NCBI GenBank assembly: GCA_903772945.1
Contig: CAICTM010001146.1
Location: 1-35,888, forward strand
DNA length: 35,888 nt
Source: Seminavis robusta
Lineage: Eukaryota; Bacillariophyta; Bacillariophyceae; Naviculales; Naviculaceae
Reading direction: 5' to 3'
Position numbers and translations under genes: made by a program. Under the pieces are notes generated by a model, which searched no databases, had not been told where the DNA came from, and worked only from the letters and a program-made list of their open reading frames with translations. Shown piece by piece: positions 1 to 7,773 of this stretch (position 1 is its first letter; every line of letters starts with the position of its first letter).

Positions 1-2
1 AA

Positions 3-110
3 GCCCTGCCCAGTACAGAGTTCAGCTCCGATCACATCATGTTGATTTCGGACTTTCAAATATTGCCTGGAAATGGTGGAGGCAATAGTGGCTTGGGGGT
101 AAGACCGTAA
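3..110 (+). CDS. C-terminal end of an endonuclease/exonuclease/phosphatase (CCR4/nocturnin-like) protein, 5' part outside window
   Basis: The window opens inside a reading frame of 35 codons ending in TAA at 108-110. It contains LPSTEFSSDHIMLISDFQIL. In the EEP superfamily of metal-dependent nucleases and phosphatases (CCR4 deadenylases, nocturnin, Angel) the domain ends in a strand of the form LPS..xPSDHxxLxxDF, whose Asp-His pair is catalytic. The match is short but ordered correctly, and it sits just before a stop codon, as expected for this family, where the motif closes the domain. A glycine-rich tail of about 15 residues follows. Nothing can be said about the N-terminus, targeting or substrate. 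GTAAGA at about 99-104 could be a splice donor, so the true stop may differ. The EEP assignment is a motif match, not an alignment. Confidence 0.6.
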   Translation, partial: ALPSTEFSSDHIMLISDFQILPGNGGGNSGLGVRP

Positions 111-680
111 GACTGCTAATTTCAGTAGTAGAGGTCGACTTGCAGATGTTGTTTGTTTGTTATTTTAAATAAATAAATGTGGTTGGTATGGATGGACTGC
201 GTTTTTGGTTGGAAAAAGGATTTGGAAAGTGTTGGAATGGAAGCAACGTTGGAGAGTGAAGGAACGGAATCGAGAAAGGAATGGTGGGAGGGAGCCAGTA
301 CATCCTAGACATGTGACGACTTGGTGGAACGGAACAGAGAGAATCCGGAGGTTGAGAGTCAAGTATTGTGGGGCGAGATCGATCTCGAATGGGCATCCTC
401 ATTTTTTGTGGTCTACAGTACGGTACGAGCATCGTATTTTTGAAGCTCTGCGAGCTGGCGGGTCGAGCAATAATAGATATGATGTTTCATATAGCATTTC
501 ACGTTGCTGTGATGCGCTGTGCTGTACCAGTATGGCGTCGTTGGTCTTCGGTCTTCAGTACGGTGCCGGGGAGTTCATCGATTGAATAGATCCATCATTC
601 ATTCCAACCCCAAGGATATGATAGTGTTTTCGCTTTTTCACGCCAGAAAACGGGCACGGTGGCACCGGTACAGGCAGCCA

Positions 681-1034
681 GAATTGGATCTGGCCTCTCC
701 TCCCCAAGATCTTTGACGAGGGGCGTTCTCCCTCTATCTTTAAAGCAAGGTGTGGAAACAGGATTTTGCTTACTGGTACGATCCTTGTTGACGCTTGAAA
801 GTGGAGAACGCTTGGAGGCCAGACCCACTGGAATCCAGAATTGGATCTTGCTCTTGCGTTCTCTCTCGGAAATCAGTGACACGAGGGAATTCTCCCTCGA
901 TCTTTAATACAGCAAGGGGAGGCAACAGGATTTTGCTTACCACCTTGAATGGTTGGTCTCAACTGGATCTGGATCTTGCGTTCTCCTCTCAAAAAGAGTC
1001 GACACGACGAGGGCGCCCCCCCCTCGATCTTTAC
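681..1034 (+). repeat. Three diverged copies of a non-coding repeat
   Basis: A block beginning GGATCTGG or GGATCTTG and running through a GACGAGGGnnTTCTCCCTC-like core to TCGATCTTTA occurs three times, near 686-742, 843-908 and 965-1034. The linkers also share GGAAACAGGATTTTGCTTAC-like segments. Spacing is about 157 and 122 bases and the copies are considerably diverged. All frames through it are broken or atypical, so I see no gene in 111-936. The third copy overlaps the 3' end of the weak minus-strand frame at 937-1266. Confidence 0.6.
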
Positions 1035-1266
1035 TAAAACAAGCTAGTCTAGGTGCGGCAGAGCATTTTTGCGCCCGAACTTTGATTGCATGGTTGGTCT
1101 CATAAAGTATTGCTTTGCGCCCTCGAAGCTCCTTCTCAAGAAAAACTTCGTCATCTACTTTATCATCGTTATCAAACCCTTGAAGGCCACCCGTGCATTC
1201 GTCAAGAATCCTGCCAAAATTATCGAGAACGACGCGAAGAAGATCATCAATGGCAGCCATAGCCAT
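937..1266 (-). CDS. Possible small hypothetical protein (109 aa)
   Basis: An ATG-started minus-strand frame of 109 codons. The first 55 residues look protein-like: MAMAAIDDLLRVVLDNFG, then an acidic stretch with DNDDKVDDEVFLEKEL. The last 45 residues run into the third copy of the diverged repeat and look like read-through. The opposite strand is also open (1069-1305), which lowers confidence. No family is recognised and no promoter is evident. It may be a relic exon rather than a working gene. Confidence 0.25.
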   Translation of the reverse strand: MAMAAIDDLLRVVLDNFGRILDECTGGLQGFDNDDKVDDEVFLEKELRGRKAILYETNHAIKVRAQKCSAAPRLACFSKDRGGGALVVSTLFERRTQDPDPVETNHSRW

Positions 1267-1701
1267 ACTATTCCACTTCCCAATGGCGGTGCGGTGGGCA
1301 TTTGAAGCCTGGTGTTACGATTCATGGTGGCAAGGTCACTGGTGGCTCGATTGGCGGTCAGTTCAACCTCTAGCTAGACCGGAAAGTAAATGCGTCGGCA
1401 CCGTTCAATCATTGTTTCGACACATCATTCAATGATCGTCAGAAAAAGGAAAATGTAATGGTTGGATGTAGAGACTATTGTAGCAACTAAGAATCCAAAT
1501 AGTTCACTGTCTTCCTTTCTATGAATATTACGTATGTCTATGAATCTGAACGTAGCTAAAGAGAATGATGCACTTTTGTGCAGTGGATTCTTTCGGTTGT
1601 TTCCAGATATCTTGAAATTGGCGTCATGAGCACAGATCCATCACACTTGCTGCGCTCAACACTTGATTGCTTGATTGGATTGACTTGGCTCATTGAATAG
1701 C

Positions 1702-2082
1702 TTAGAAAGCTCCAAATCGTGGAAGGGCGGGTCTTCCTGCCTTGATACTTCTGCTGCTCCTGCTGCTACGGATACTAGTGGTGCTCCCCAGAGATCGGGT
1801 GGAAGTTTCTTGTTGTCCTCGACGTGAGTTTTCTCGAGTGCAGATTTCAGCGCATGCTGTTGCTTGATCAAAGTTGGTTCGTGCAGATTCATCTTGACCG
1901 AAAAAGGCGTCGTGAAAGGAAGTGCCTGGTTGCAGCGTGATGGCTCTGACGCGGCGTTGTGTGCGGCGTGCTACTGTGGACAGAGACGAAGTGGAAGATG
2001 ACAACGAGGCCATGTCCGAAATATCCGAGAGATCAGAGCAAGTGGACACAGAAGAGGAGATGCGACGAAGTTCAGGAGACAT
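1702..2082 (-). CDS. Small Ser/Arg-rich hypothetical protein (126 aa)
   Basis: A minus-strand frame with a true ATG (complement of CAT at 2080-2082) and 126 codons. The N-terminal half is serine-rich (SSSVSTCSDLSDISDMASL, then SSSTSSLSTVARRTQRRVRA). The middle is more ordered (ITLQPGTSFHDAFFGQDES) and the C-terminus is a Ser/Arg-rich tail ending RPALPRFGAF. No catalytic motif, signal peptide or membrane segment is visible. A second frame on the same strand (1656-1892) is open over the C-terminal half and reads equally well (LPPDLWGAPLVSVAAGAAEV). The real product might therefore use a frameshift, or an unseen splice, to enter that frame. Function unknown. Confidence 0.45.
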   Translation of the reverse strand: MSPELRRISSSVSTCSDLSDISDMASLSSSTSSLSTVARRTQRRVRAITLQPGTSFHDAFFGQDESARTNFDQATACAEICTRENSRRGQQETSTRSLGSTTSIRSSRSSRSIKAGRPALPRFGAF

Positions 2083-2381
2083 GATTGTAAGGATGTGCTT
2101 GTAGTGCTACTAGCTAGACTGATGAGGTGTTGGTTGGTTGGTTTGGTTTTTGCTTTGTGGCAAGTTGATTTTGTGAGAAGAAAAAGGATCTGAAGTTGGT
2201 CTCGGATCCTTCCTTTCGTGGTTCTGAGTTCTGAGCAAGAACTGACTTCAAATGATTCAGTCGTTCTCATTTAATTAAGGGTGGTGTTGACCTCAAAACT
2301 GCTCAAGAACATCGCTGTTGTTCAATGTTGATCGATTGCAAGCTGTACCTTGCCAAACATGACATCATTCAAATTGTGCGT

Positions 2382-2455
2382 CACTTGAGTGACTCGGCTC
2401 GACTACTAGACTCAGTCGGAGTGACTGAGTCACTCGTCACTCAGTCGAGTCGATA
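2382..2455. promoter_or_regulatory. Cluster of TGAGTCA/TGACTCGG-like palindromes
   Basis: Within about 75 bases there are many overlapping ACTCAGTC/GAGTGACT words. A perfect 9-bp inverted repeat, GACTCAGTC (2409-2417) and GACTGAGTC (2423-2431), contains TGAGTCA. TGA(C/G)TCA is the consensus of AP-1/GCN4-type bZIP factors, which diatoms possess, so this could be a bZIP site cluster. It lies about 300 bp from the start of the 126-aa minus-strand frame and about 850 bp upstream of the glycosyltransferase start. It could equally be a simple repeat. Confidence 0.3.
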
Positions 2456-2658
2456 CATGTATGGCGATGCGATCCCACACCACTCGCCGACCGTGACAGG
2501 GGAAGAAACATGAGCTGAAACATGTGTGTTGTTGTTTGATACGGCAGAGCAGAGGTGCACACCTCCACCCACTGTTTTAATACCGGTAGGAGTCGATTGA
2601 GGGGCGACAGCAGTGCTAACTAATAATAGGCTAGAAAAAAGGCAAAAGAGCAGCGGCA

Positions 2659-2991
2659 AGTCCCCGACTTTTTGCACAATTAAGGCACAAAGTCCCCTAC
2701 TTTGTGCACGATTAACGCACAAAGTCCTCTACTTTGTGCACGATTTAGCACAAAGTCCCCGACTTTTTGCACGATTAAGGCACAAAGTCCCCGACGTTTT
2801 GCACGATTAACGCACAAAGTCCTCTACTTTGTGCACGATTTAGCACAAAGTCCCCGACTTTTTGTACGAGTAAGGCACAAAGTCCCCGACTTTTTGCACG
2901 ATTAAGGCACAAAGTCCCTGACTTTGTGCACAATTAACGCACAAAGTCCCCGACTTTGTGCCACTATGCGTCAGTCGTGCACAAAGTCGAG
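2659..2991 (+). repeat. 32-bp minisatellite, about ten units, each with a dyad
   Basis: About ten tandem units of 31-32 bp with consensus CACAAAGTCCCCGACTTT, then (G/T)TGCACGATTAAGG. Two alternating variants, one with CTCTACTTTGTGCACGATTTAG and one with CCCCGACTTTTTGCACGATTAAG, give a higher-order pattern repeated twice. Units of the CTTTGTGC type contain a perfect inverted repeat, GCACAAAGT and ACTTTGTGC around a 4-5 base loop, so each can form a hairpin. The array ends about 45 bp before a TATA-like box. Frames open through it (2613-2810, 2702-2905) simply translate the repeat and are not genes. Confidence 0.95.
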
Positions 2992-3034
2992 TACTACTAG
3001 TAGCACACTTCGGTTTTCCAGTTAGTTGTGCTTT

Positions 3035-3042
3035 CTATAAAA
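3035..3042 (+). promoter_or_regulatory. TATA-box candidate for the glycosyltransferase gene
   Basis: TATAAAAA lies about 250 bp upstream of the ATG at 3291 and just after the minisatellite. It is followed by two overlapping TACCGGTA palindromes (3048-3061). The position would suit a leader of about 220 nt. No transcript evidence is available. Confidence 0.35.
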
Positions 3043-3290
3043 AGGCATACCGGTACCGGTACATGACACAACCAATGCACTCAGACACACTTGGAGTCAC
3101 GCTCCCGAGAGCCCGCCTGCCCCCAAACAAAAACTTGGAAAATTGCCTCGCAACGCACCGTTGTTGCTGACGGGATCAACCAAAGCAAACAAAGACGAGC
3201 GCGCGAAGCAACTCTGGACAAGCGCCAACAAGAATGGAATGATCCACGCCACAGATCCAATGATATCACTACAACAAAAGTGCCGATACC

Positions 3291-4850
3291 ATGGCGAAGT
3301 CTAGCAGCAATGCCACCGCGTCCTACAAGCAGTTTCGTATCCTGATTCCAATATGTTTCTTTCTGATACTCTTCTCGATAGAACACCAGACGACACGAAC
3401 GTTGTTCAGCATTGCTCGCCAAGGAATGGAGATTGGAGTGATCTTGGAAGAGCCAGAAACAACACAGAAAAACACTACGTCCACCGCAAAAGCCCGCTCT
3501 AATGATACCGAAACGTCACAAACAATCGAATATGCAAACACCAAGGACGAACTATCGACACGCACGGAACCACCACCACCACCAGCAGCAGCAGCACCAG
3601 CATCAGACGTCGAATACGAAGAGCCCCTTCCAGTATCGACGGTTGCCTATGTCATCACCATTGCATCCTGCACCTTTCGACTCAACAAAATCGTTCTGGA
3701 TGCTGCTGCGGTACTCAAGAAATCCATAGAGCTGTCATCGTACCCGACTCATCCAACCGCTCGATATGCGGCCGAATTCTTTGCCATTGTCTCCACCGCA
3801 GATGCACAAGGATCATGTGCTCAAAAAGTACAATCGGTTGGCTTTCAACTACAAGTGCATGAACTGCCGGTTAAAGGACCAGAGGATATTGCTATCGTCG
3901 AAGGAGCCCTTCCTCCGGAACGCATGAAAGGAGATGGATGCTGTGGACACAACGAACTGCTCAAGTTACATGCATTTTCCTTTACCAACCATAGTGTTGT
4001 AGTGCAACTTGATCTTGATACCCTTCTGCTACGACCCATGGAGGAACTTTTCGATGTCATGATTCATCCACCTCACACGCTTGCCGGAAAATGGGCTCGG
4101 CGGTCTCTTGTCACGAGTGGAGCCATTGCTCCGACCTACCAACCAGTCGTCCCAATTACAGAAATGACCTTTGAAGCCTTTTATACCAAAGACTACAACA
4201 TGGTCCCTCAAGGACAAGAGGATCGTATAGGAGTGCAGGGTGGTGTCATGATTGTCCGACCCAACATTACACGACGAGACGAATTGATTGCAATGGCAAA
4301 ATCCGGAAACTTTTTTGGAGGACGCGGTGCTAGCAAGGAAAAGTCAGGGTGGTTCCGATCGGGGTATGGCTTGCACATTTACGGAGCCATGACCATCCAA
4401 GGACTGCTGGCGTATTACTACGACCTCGTCGCGCACGAGAATGCTGTCGAGCTTCATCGTTGCAAGTATAATCAAATTGTGGACAATCCGCGGCGGTCTT
4501 CCATTCATCACGTGTATCCAAGGCGGACTTCGTTGGATCCCAATGCCACTGAGTACGATACCACCTGTCGGGATGGCCGGCTCGATTGTGAGGACGTCCA
4601 GTGCCAGATGTGGCCGGTCGTGGACACTCGCATTGCCCATTACACGTACTGCAAAAAGCCATGGGATTGCACGGAGATTTCGGAAAAGCCAATGTACAAG
4701 GGAGAAGCAACCTGTCAACGTCTCTTCCAATCCTGGTTTGACGTCCGAAAGATGGTGAAAGGAAAGGAAGATGCCAAAGGATCACACCATCCTGACATTT
4801 TCAAAGGATTTTGTGACAAGAAGAACGAGTACATTCATCTCCAGCAGTAG
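3291..4850 (+). CDS. GT8-like glycosyltransferase, type II membrane protein (519 aa)
   Basis: Predicted Golgi glycosyltransferase of the nucleotide-diphospho-sugar transferase fold. Residues 1-14 are cytosolic, residues about 15-31 (FRILIPICFFLILFSI) form a single signal anchor, and a Ser/Thr/Pro-rich stem follows with a run of five prolines and four alanines. The catalytic domain starts near residue 118 (VAYVITIASC). The DxD metal and nucleotide-sugar motif is D241-L-D243 in VVQLDLDTLLLRPMEELFD, a pattern typical of GT8/glycogenin relatives. A conserved IAHYTYCKKPWDC segment near residue 450 supplies the late histidine, and Cys-rich loops suggest disulphides. The start is ATACCATGG, a good context. 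It is a single exon. The donor sugar and acceptor cannot be read from sequence. Frames on the other strand inside it are shadows. Confidence 0.88.
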   Translation: MAKSSSNATASYKQFRILIPICFFLILFSIEHQTTRTLFSIARQGMEIGVILEEPETTQKNTTSTAKARSNDTETSQTIEYANTKDELSTRTEPPPPPAAAAPASDVEYEEPLPVSTVAYVITIASCTFRLNKIVLDAAAVLKKSIELSSYPTHPTARYAAEFFAIVSTADAQGSCAQKVQSVGFQLQVHELPVKGPEDIAIVEGALPPERMKGDGCCGHNELLKLHAFSFTNHSVVVQLDLDTLLLRPMEELFDVMIHPPHTLAGKWARRSLVTSGAIAPTYQPVVPITEMTFEAFYTKDYNMVPQGQEDRIGVQGGVMIVRPNITRRDELIAMAKSGNFFGGRGASKEKSGWFRSGYGLHIYGAMTIQGLLAYYYDLVAHENAVELHRCKYNQIVDNPRRSSIHHVYPRRTSLDPNATEYDTTCRDGRLDCEDVQCQMWPVVDTRIAHYTYCKKPWDCTEISEKPMYKGEATCQRLFQSWFDVRKMVKGKEDAKGSHHPDIFKGFCDKKNEYIHLQQ

Positions 4851-5344
4851 TCTCATACTGTACAAGTTTGTGTCAAGCAAACATGAATTCAGTATTCTTT
4901 TTCGTGGTTTCAAGTCCACAAGCGACAGGAAGCCAGCCAAGGCGATAGTCGACAATGTCCTGAGAGAGGCCAGGCAAGTGAGTCTTTCTCTGTCTTCGAT
5001 ATACATTATCAATCTAGTAATGTATGGTAGCTCCATATATAGAGCGAGCAGAATAGGTCGAGTCGAGTGCAGTCCGTTTCTCCACCTCGCCAAATCATAG
5101 TTGATCCACTAGCAGCACCACTTGGACCAATTGGTCACTAGAGATATGCCCTGCTCGCCATTCAGTAACCAACAATTGATCAAATCGTGCACCCTGTTTG
5201 AAACGCCGGTGGCGGCCTGTGAGACATTCGCCGTTCCCGATGTTTGGTTCTGCGTTTGTGCTGATGTTTCATTTGAAACATCATTTGTCTGAGTCTCCGA
5301 CGAGGGGCCAGCAATGCGAACAGTTTTGTGGTTAGATGCCAATT

Positions 5345-5800
5345 TCACGTGCACAGAGAAGCACGGAGCTGGACACTAAGTCTTAATGTTCCCATTCTAC
5401 TAGCCGGACGAACCAACAGATGATGCGGCCCAGTGGAACTAGTGGGTGCGAGCTCATTTGGCGCGAAGACAGGAAACCCGGGAGATCTCGATCTCAGGTC
5501 TTGGAACCGTTCCTGAAATGCATGTAATGTCACGGAATGTCATGGAATGCAGAGCCTCAGTGAGTGAGATTCACAATACTAGCAGTACTAGTACCGGTAT
5601 CATCACTCATCCAATTGCAATGGACGCACCTCCCGTTCCATTTCGGAGTCGTCCCTGACCTTCCATTCAAAGCCTATGGAATCGAGTCGCCGGATCTTGT
5701 CTTGGGACAAAGGCGCAGAAAGAGGACCATCCAATTTTCTCTTGTGGACTCGTTGCGTTGTGACTATGTATACCGGTACCGGTGCAGTACACGCAGACAC
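5345..5800 (-). pseudogene. Fragment of a helicase-associated (HA) domain protein, two exons
   Basis: On the minus strand, 5660-5800 encodes a segment ending LSQDKIRRLDSIGFEWK. This matches the opening of the helicase-associated (HA) repeat, in which a ...RxxxLxxIGFxW stretch is followed by W/ERFxEL. A GT donor lies directly after the Lys codon (intron 5659 down to 5513, 147 nt), and the acceptor TGCATTTCAG precedes exon 5512-5345, which begins ERFQDLRSR. Both sides are phase 0, so splicing recreates the expected HA continuation. The rest of exon 2 loses the HA pattern and stops after 55 residues. Exon 1 has no ATG and is closed by an upstream TGA near 5834. I read it as a decayed or truncated copy. 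HA arrays are common in diatom genomes, and their role is uncertain. Confidence 0.5.
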
Positions 5801-5834
5801 GAGATTAACCCAGATGAACAGCAGTCAAGACAAG

Positions 5835-7621
5835 AGTTCAGAAACCCATGGCATGCTTCAGATCCAGCAACACGAATTTAATAAGATTCAGGGATACGCA
5901 CCCCAACTGCCCAGACCAGCGACTTGCCTTGCCGATACCTGTTTGGAACTCTTTCCATTGCAACAGACAAACATATTGAACTCAGATATGCTGTATAAGC
6001 CCTTCAAACATCCGTATGCCGAACAGTATTACTGGTGACTTACCTGCAATTCCCTGCTCATACGGCATGAGCAAGAATATTTCAGTAAGACTGATACAAG
6101 AGTGTAATGTTGCCAACTACATGTAATAAGCCAAGCACTTACCATGCCTTCTTTGGTGCTCTTTCAGTATCCTGAAACAGCAGTCCCATGTTTGTCTAGC
6201 TAGAGCCGGTGGCAGTATCGGTACACGTACCACCCGGCAAATCTTCATTTTGCCCCTTAGGGCGGCCGTTGTCACAATGCGTGGTCTTCTTGCCCGTTTT
6301 CATTCTAAAAATATATGTGAATGTCATTCTCTCCATATATTATATAGTCTAGCTAGATGGTTTGTTGTTGCGAATCCCTGCCTAGCTAGCCATTAAAGGC
6401 AGCAGTGAGCTGCAGCAGATTTGTTAGGTGCGAATGAACATGAAGGAGAACGCAACCCCTGGCAACCCTTTAGCAGATGGTGCAGGCATTTGGTCAAACG
6501 CATTGGCAGGTAATATCCTCTCACATGTCTGTTCCACCTTGCTTTGAAAGATGCCATTGAAGGGGAAGCCACAGGGGAAGTACAGACAGATTCCCGATGA
6601 AGTCAGGGACAAGTTGATGATGAAATGCCCTTGAAGCAAGCTGATGGGAGGGGGGCAGGAATGGACGAAGCCCCCTTACCAAATGGTCACTCACATCCCA
6701 CCAAGAACTCTCCCCAGTCCCCAGCCATGCATTGAAGGGTGTTCGCCTAGCTAGGTCAGTAATAGCTCGGGGACGATCTCAAGAAGTGGGAACGAGCCAT
6801 GGATGGAGCTTGACATGCACGTACAAGTACATGTATCGCTACTGCACAGCTCATGTATGTGGTATGATCCCTACTCCTACCTGACCAGGTACCCGTAAAA
6901 GTGATTAGTTGAAGGGGCTCCAGAGGTGAGAAGGAGGAGGGTTAAGCTAGTCTGGACAAAGGCATCTAGTTGCACATGTTTTGAGTTGTGGTACTGGTAA
7001 AAGTCACCAGTCAAATGCACTCCAGAGGGGATTATGCACAAGTACATGTAGGTATGGTATGCACCCTTTTGGAAGTACAGTCGTAGCTTAAAAAAACAAG
7101 GGATGCAAAATTGCGTTATCTTAAAAATGGGTGTCGCATCGCGCGCGTTTTGAATGACGTCAGTCGCACATCACCTCTACGGCACATCCTACTGCAGGCT
7201 GAGTATGGACCATGCCATTGCCATTGCCATAGGGTACCCGTAGTGGTGTAGGATTTGTAGAGCATGCAACAGAGACTGGTACATGTAGTATAGTATATTC
7301 TATTGTAAACATGACTACAGTAATTGGTCCTCTTTCTTGGTGACTCATCGTAACTCATACTATAGTAGACAAGTTTTTGTTATGTATTGGTACTCCTAAG
7401 ATCAATTGAATCTTACGTAATTCTACTAGGTTCTCAAAACTCTAAATCACCAATGGTGACACACAATACCGGTTGCCAAAGCTGTGCTATTTTAGTACAA
7501 TAGACCAGCTTCTAGCACAGAGTGATACAATAGACCGGCTTAGTGATTCCGCGCCATTTTGAAGCATTTTTTAAAAAGATAAAGGGCACGAGGCTGCCAG
7601 TTCTTTTTTAAAAAGAACAAG
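5835..7621. other. Intergenic stretch without a supported gene
   Basis: No convincing coding frame on either strand. The DNA is rich in CTAGCTAG (6196, 6349, 6382, 6747), TACATGTA (6118, 6828, 7043, 7280) and related palindromes. Near its end, CAATAGACC(A/G)GCTT occurs twice about 33 bp apart (7498 and 7531 region), and GTTCTTTTTT/AAAAAGAAC (about 7600-7619) forms a hairpin. A short plus-strand frame near 6551 (MPLKGKPQGKYRQIPDEVR) is too small to call. The frame at 5676-6038 shows no recognisable domain. Confidence 0.5.
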
Positions 7622-7708
7622 GCTGGCGCTGTCTGTCATTGCCAATCCCAGCTGGCGCTGTCTGTCATTGCCAATCCCAGCTGGCGCTGTCTGTCATTGC
7701 CCATCCCT
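7622..7708 (+). repeat. Three tandem copies of a 29-bp unit in a 5' leader
   Basis: GCTGGCGCTGTCTGTCATTG plus CCAATCCCA is repeated at 7622, 7651 and 7680. The first two copies are identical and the third has two changes near its end. It lies 65 bp upstream of the ATG of the unknown two-exon gene, so it is probably promoter or untranslated leader. It could be read in frame with that gene only from a non-ATG codon. Confidence 0.95.
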
Positions 7709-7773
7709 GTTCGAGCCCAAAACCCCACAAATTCCAGTATTATTATCGTGCTCTTTCATCTACAACAACCACC

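Noticed and set aside
205..585. 126-codon plus-strand frame
   Set aside because: Overlaps equally open minus-strand frames, has low-complexity Arg/Trp composition and no domain.
2613..2905. Two 65-67 codon frames across the minisatellite
   Set aside because: They translate the repeat unit periodically and have no independent coding signal.
2659..2991. CRISPR-like array
   Set aside because: Units are contiguous 31-32 bp tandem copies without unique spacers, in a eukaryotic context.
4330..4785. 151-codon minus-strand frame
   Set aside because: Antisense shadow of the glycosyltransferase gene.
7639..7773. 45-codon N-terminal extension of the 711-aa gene starting at TTG
   Set aside because: No ATG in it. 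It translates the 29-bp tandem repeat, and the first ATG at 7774 has a good context.
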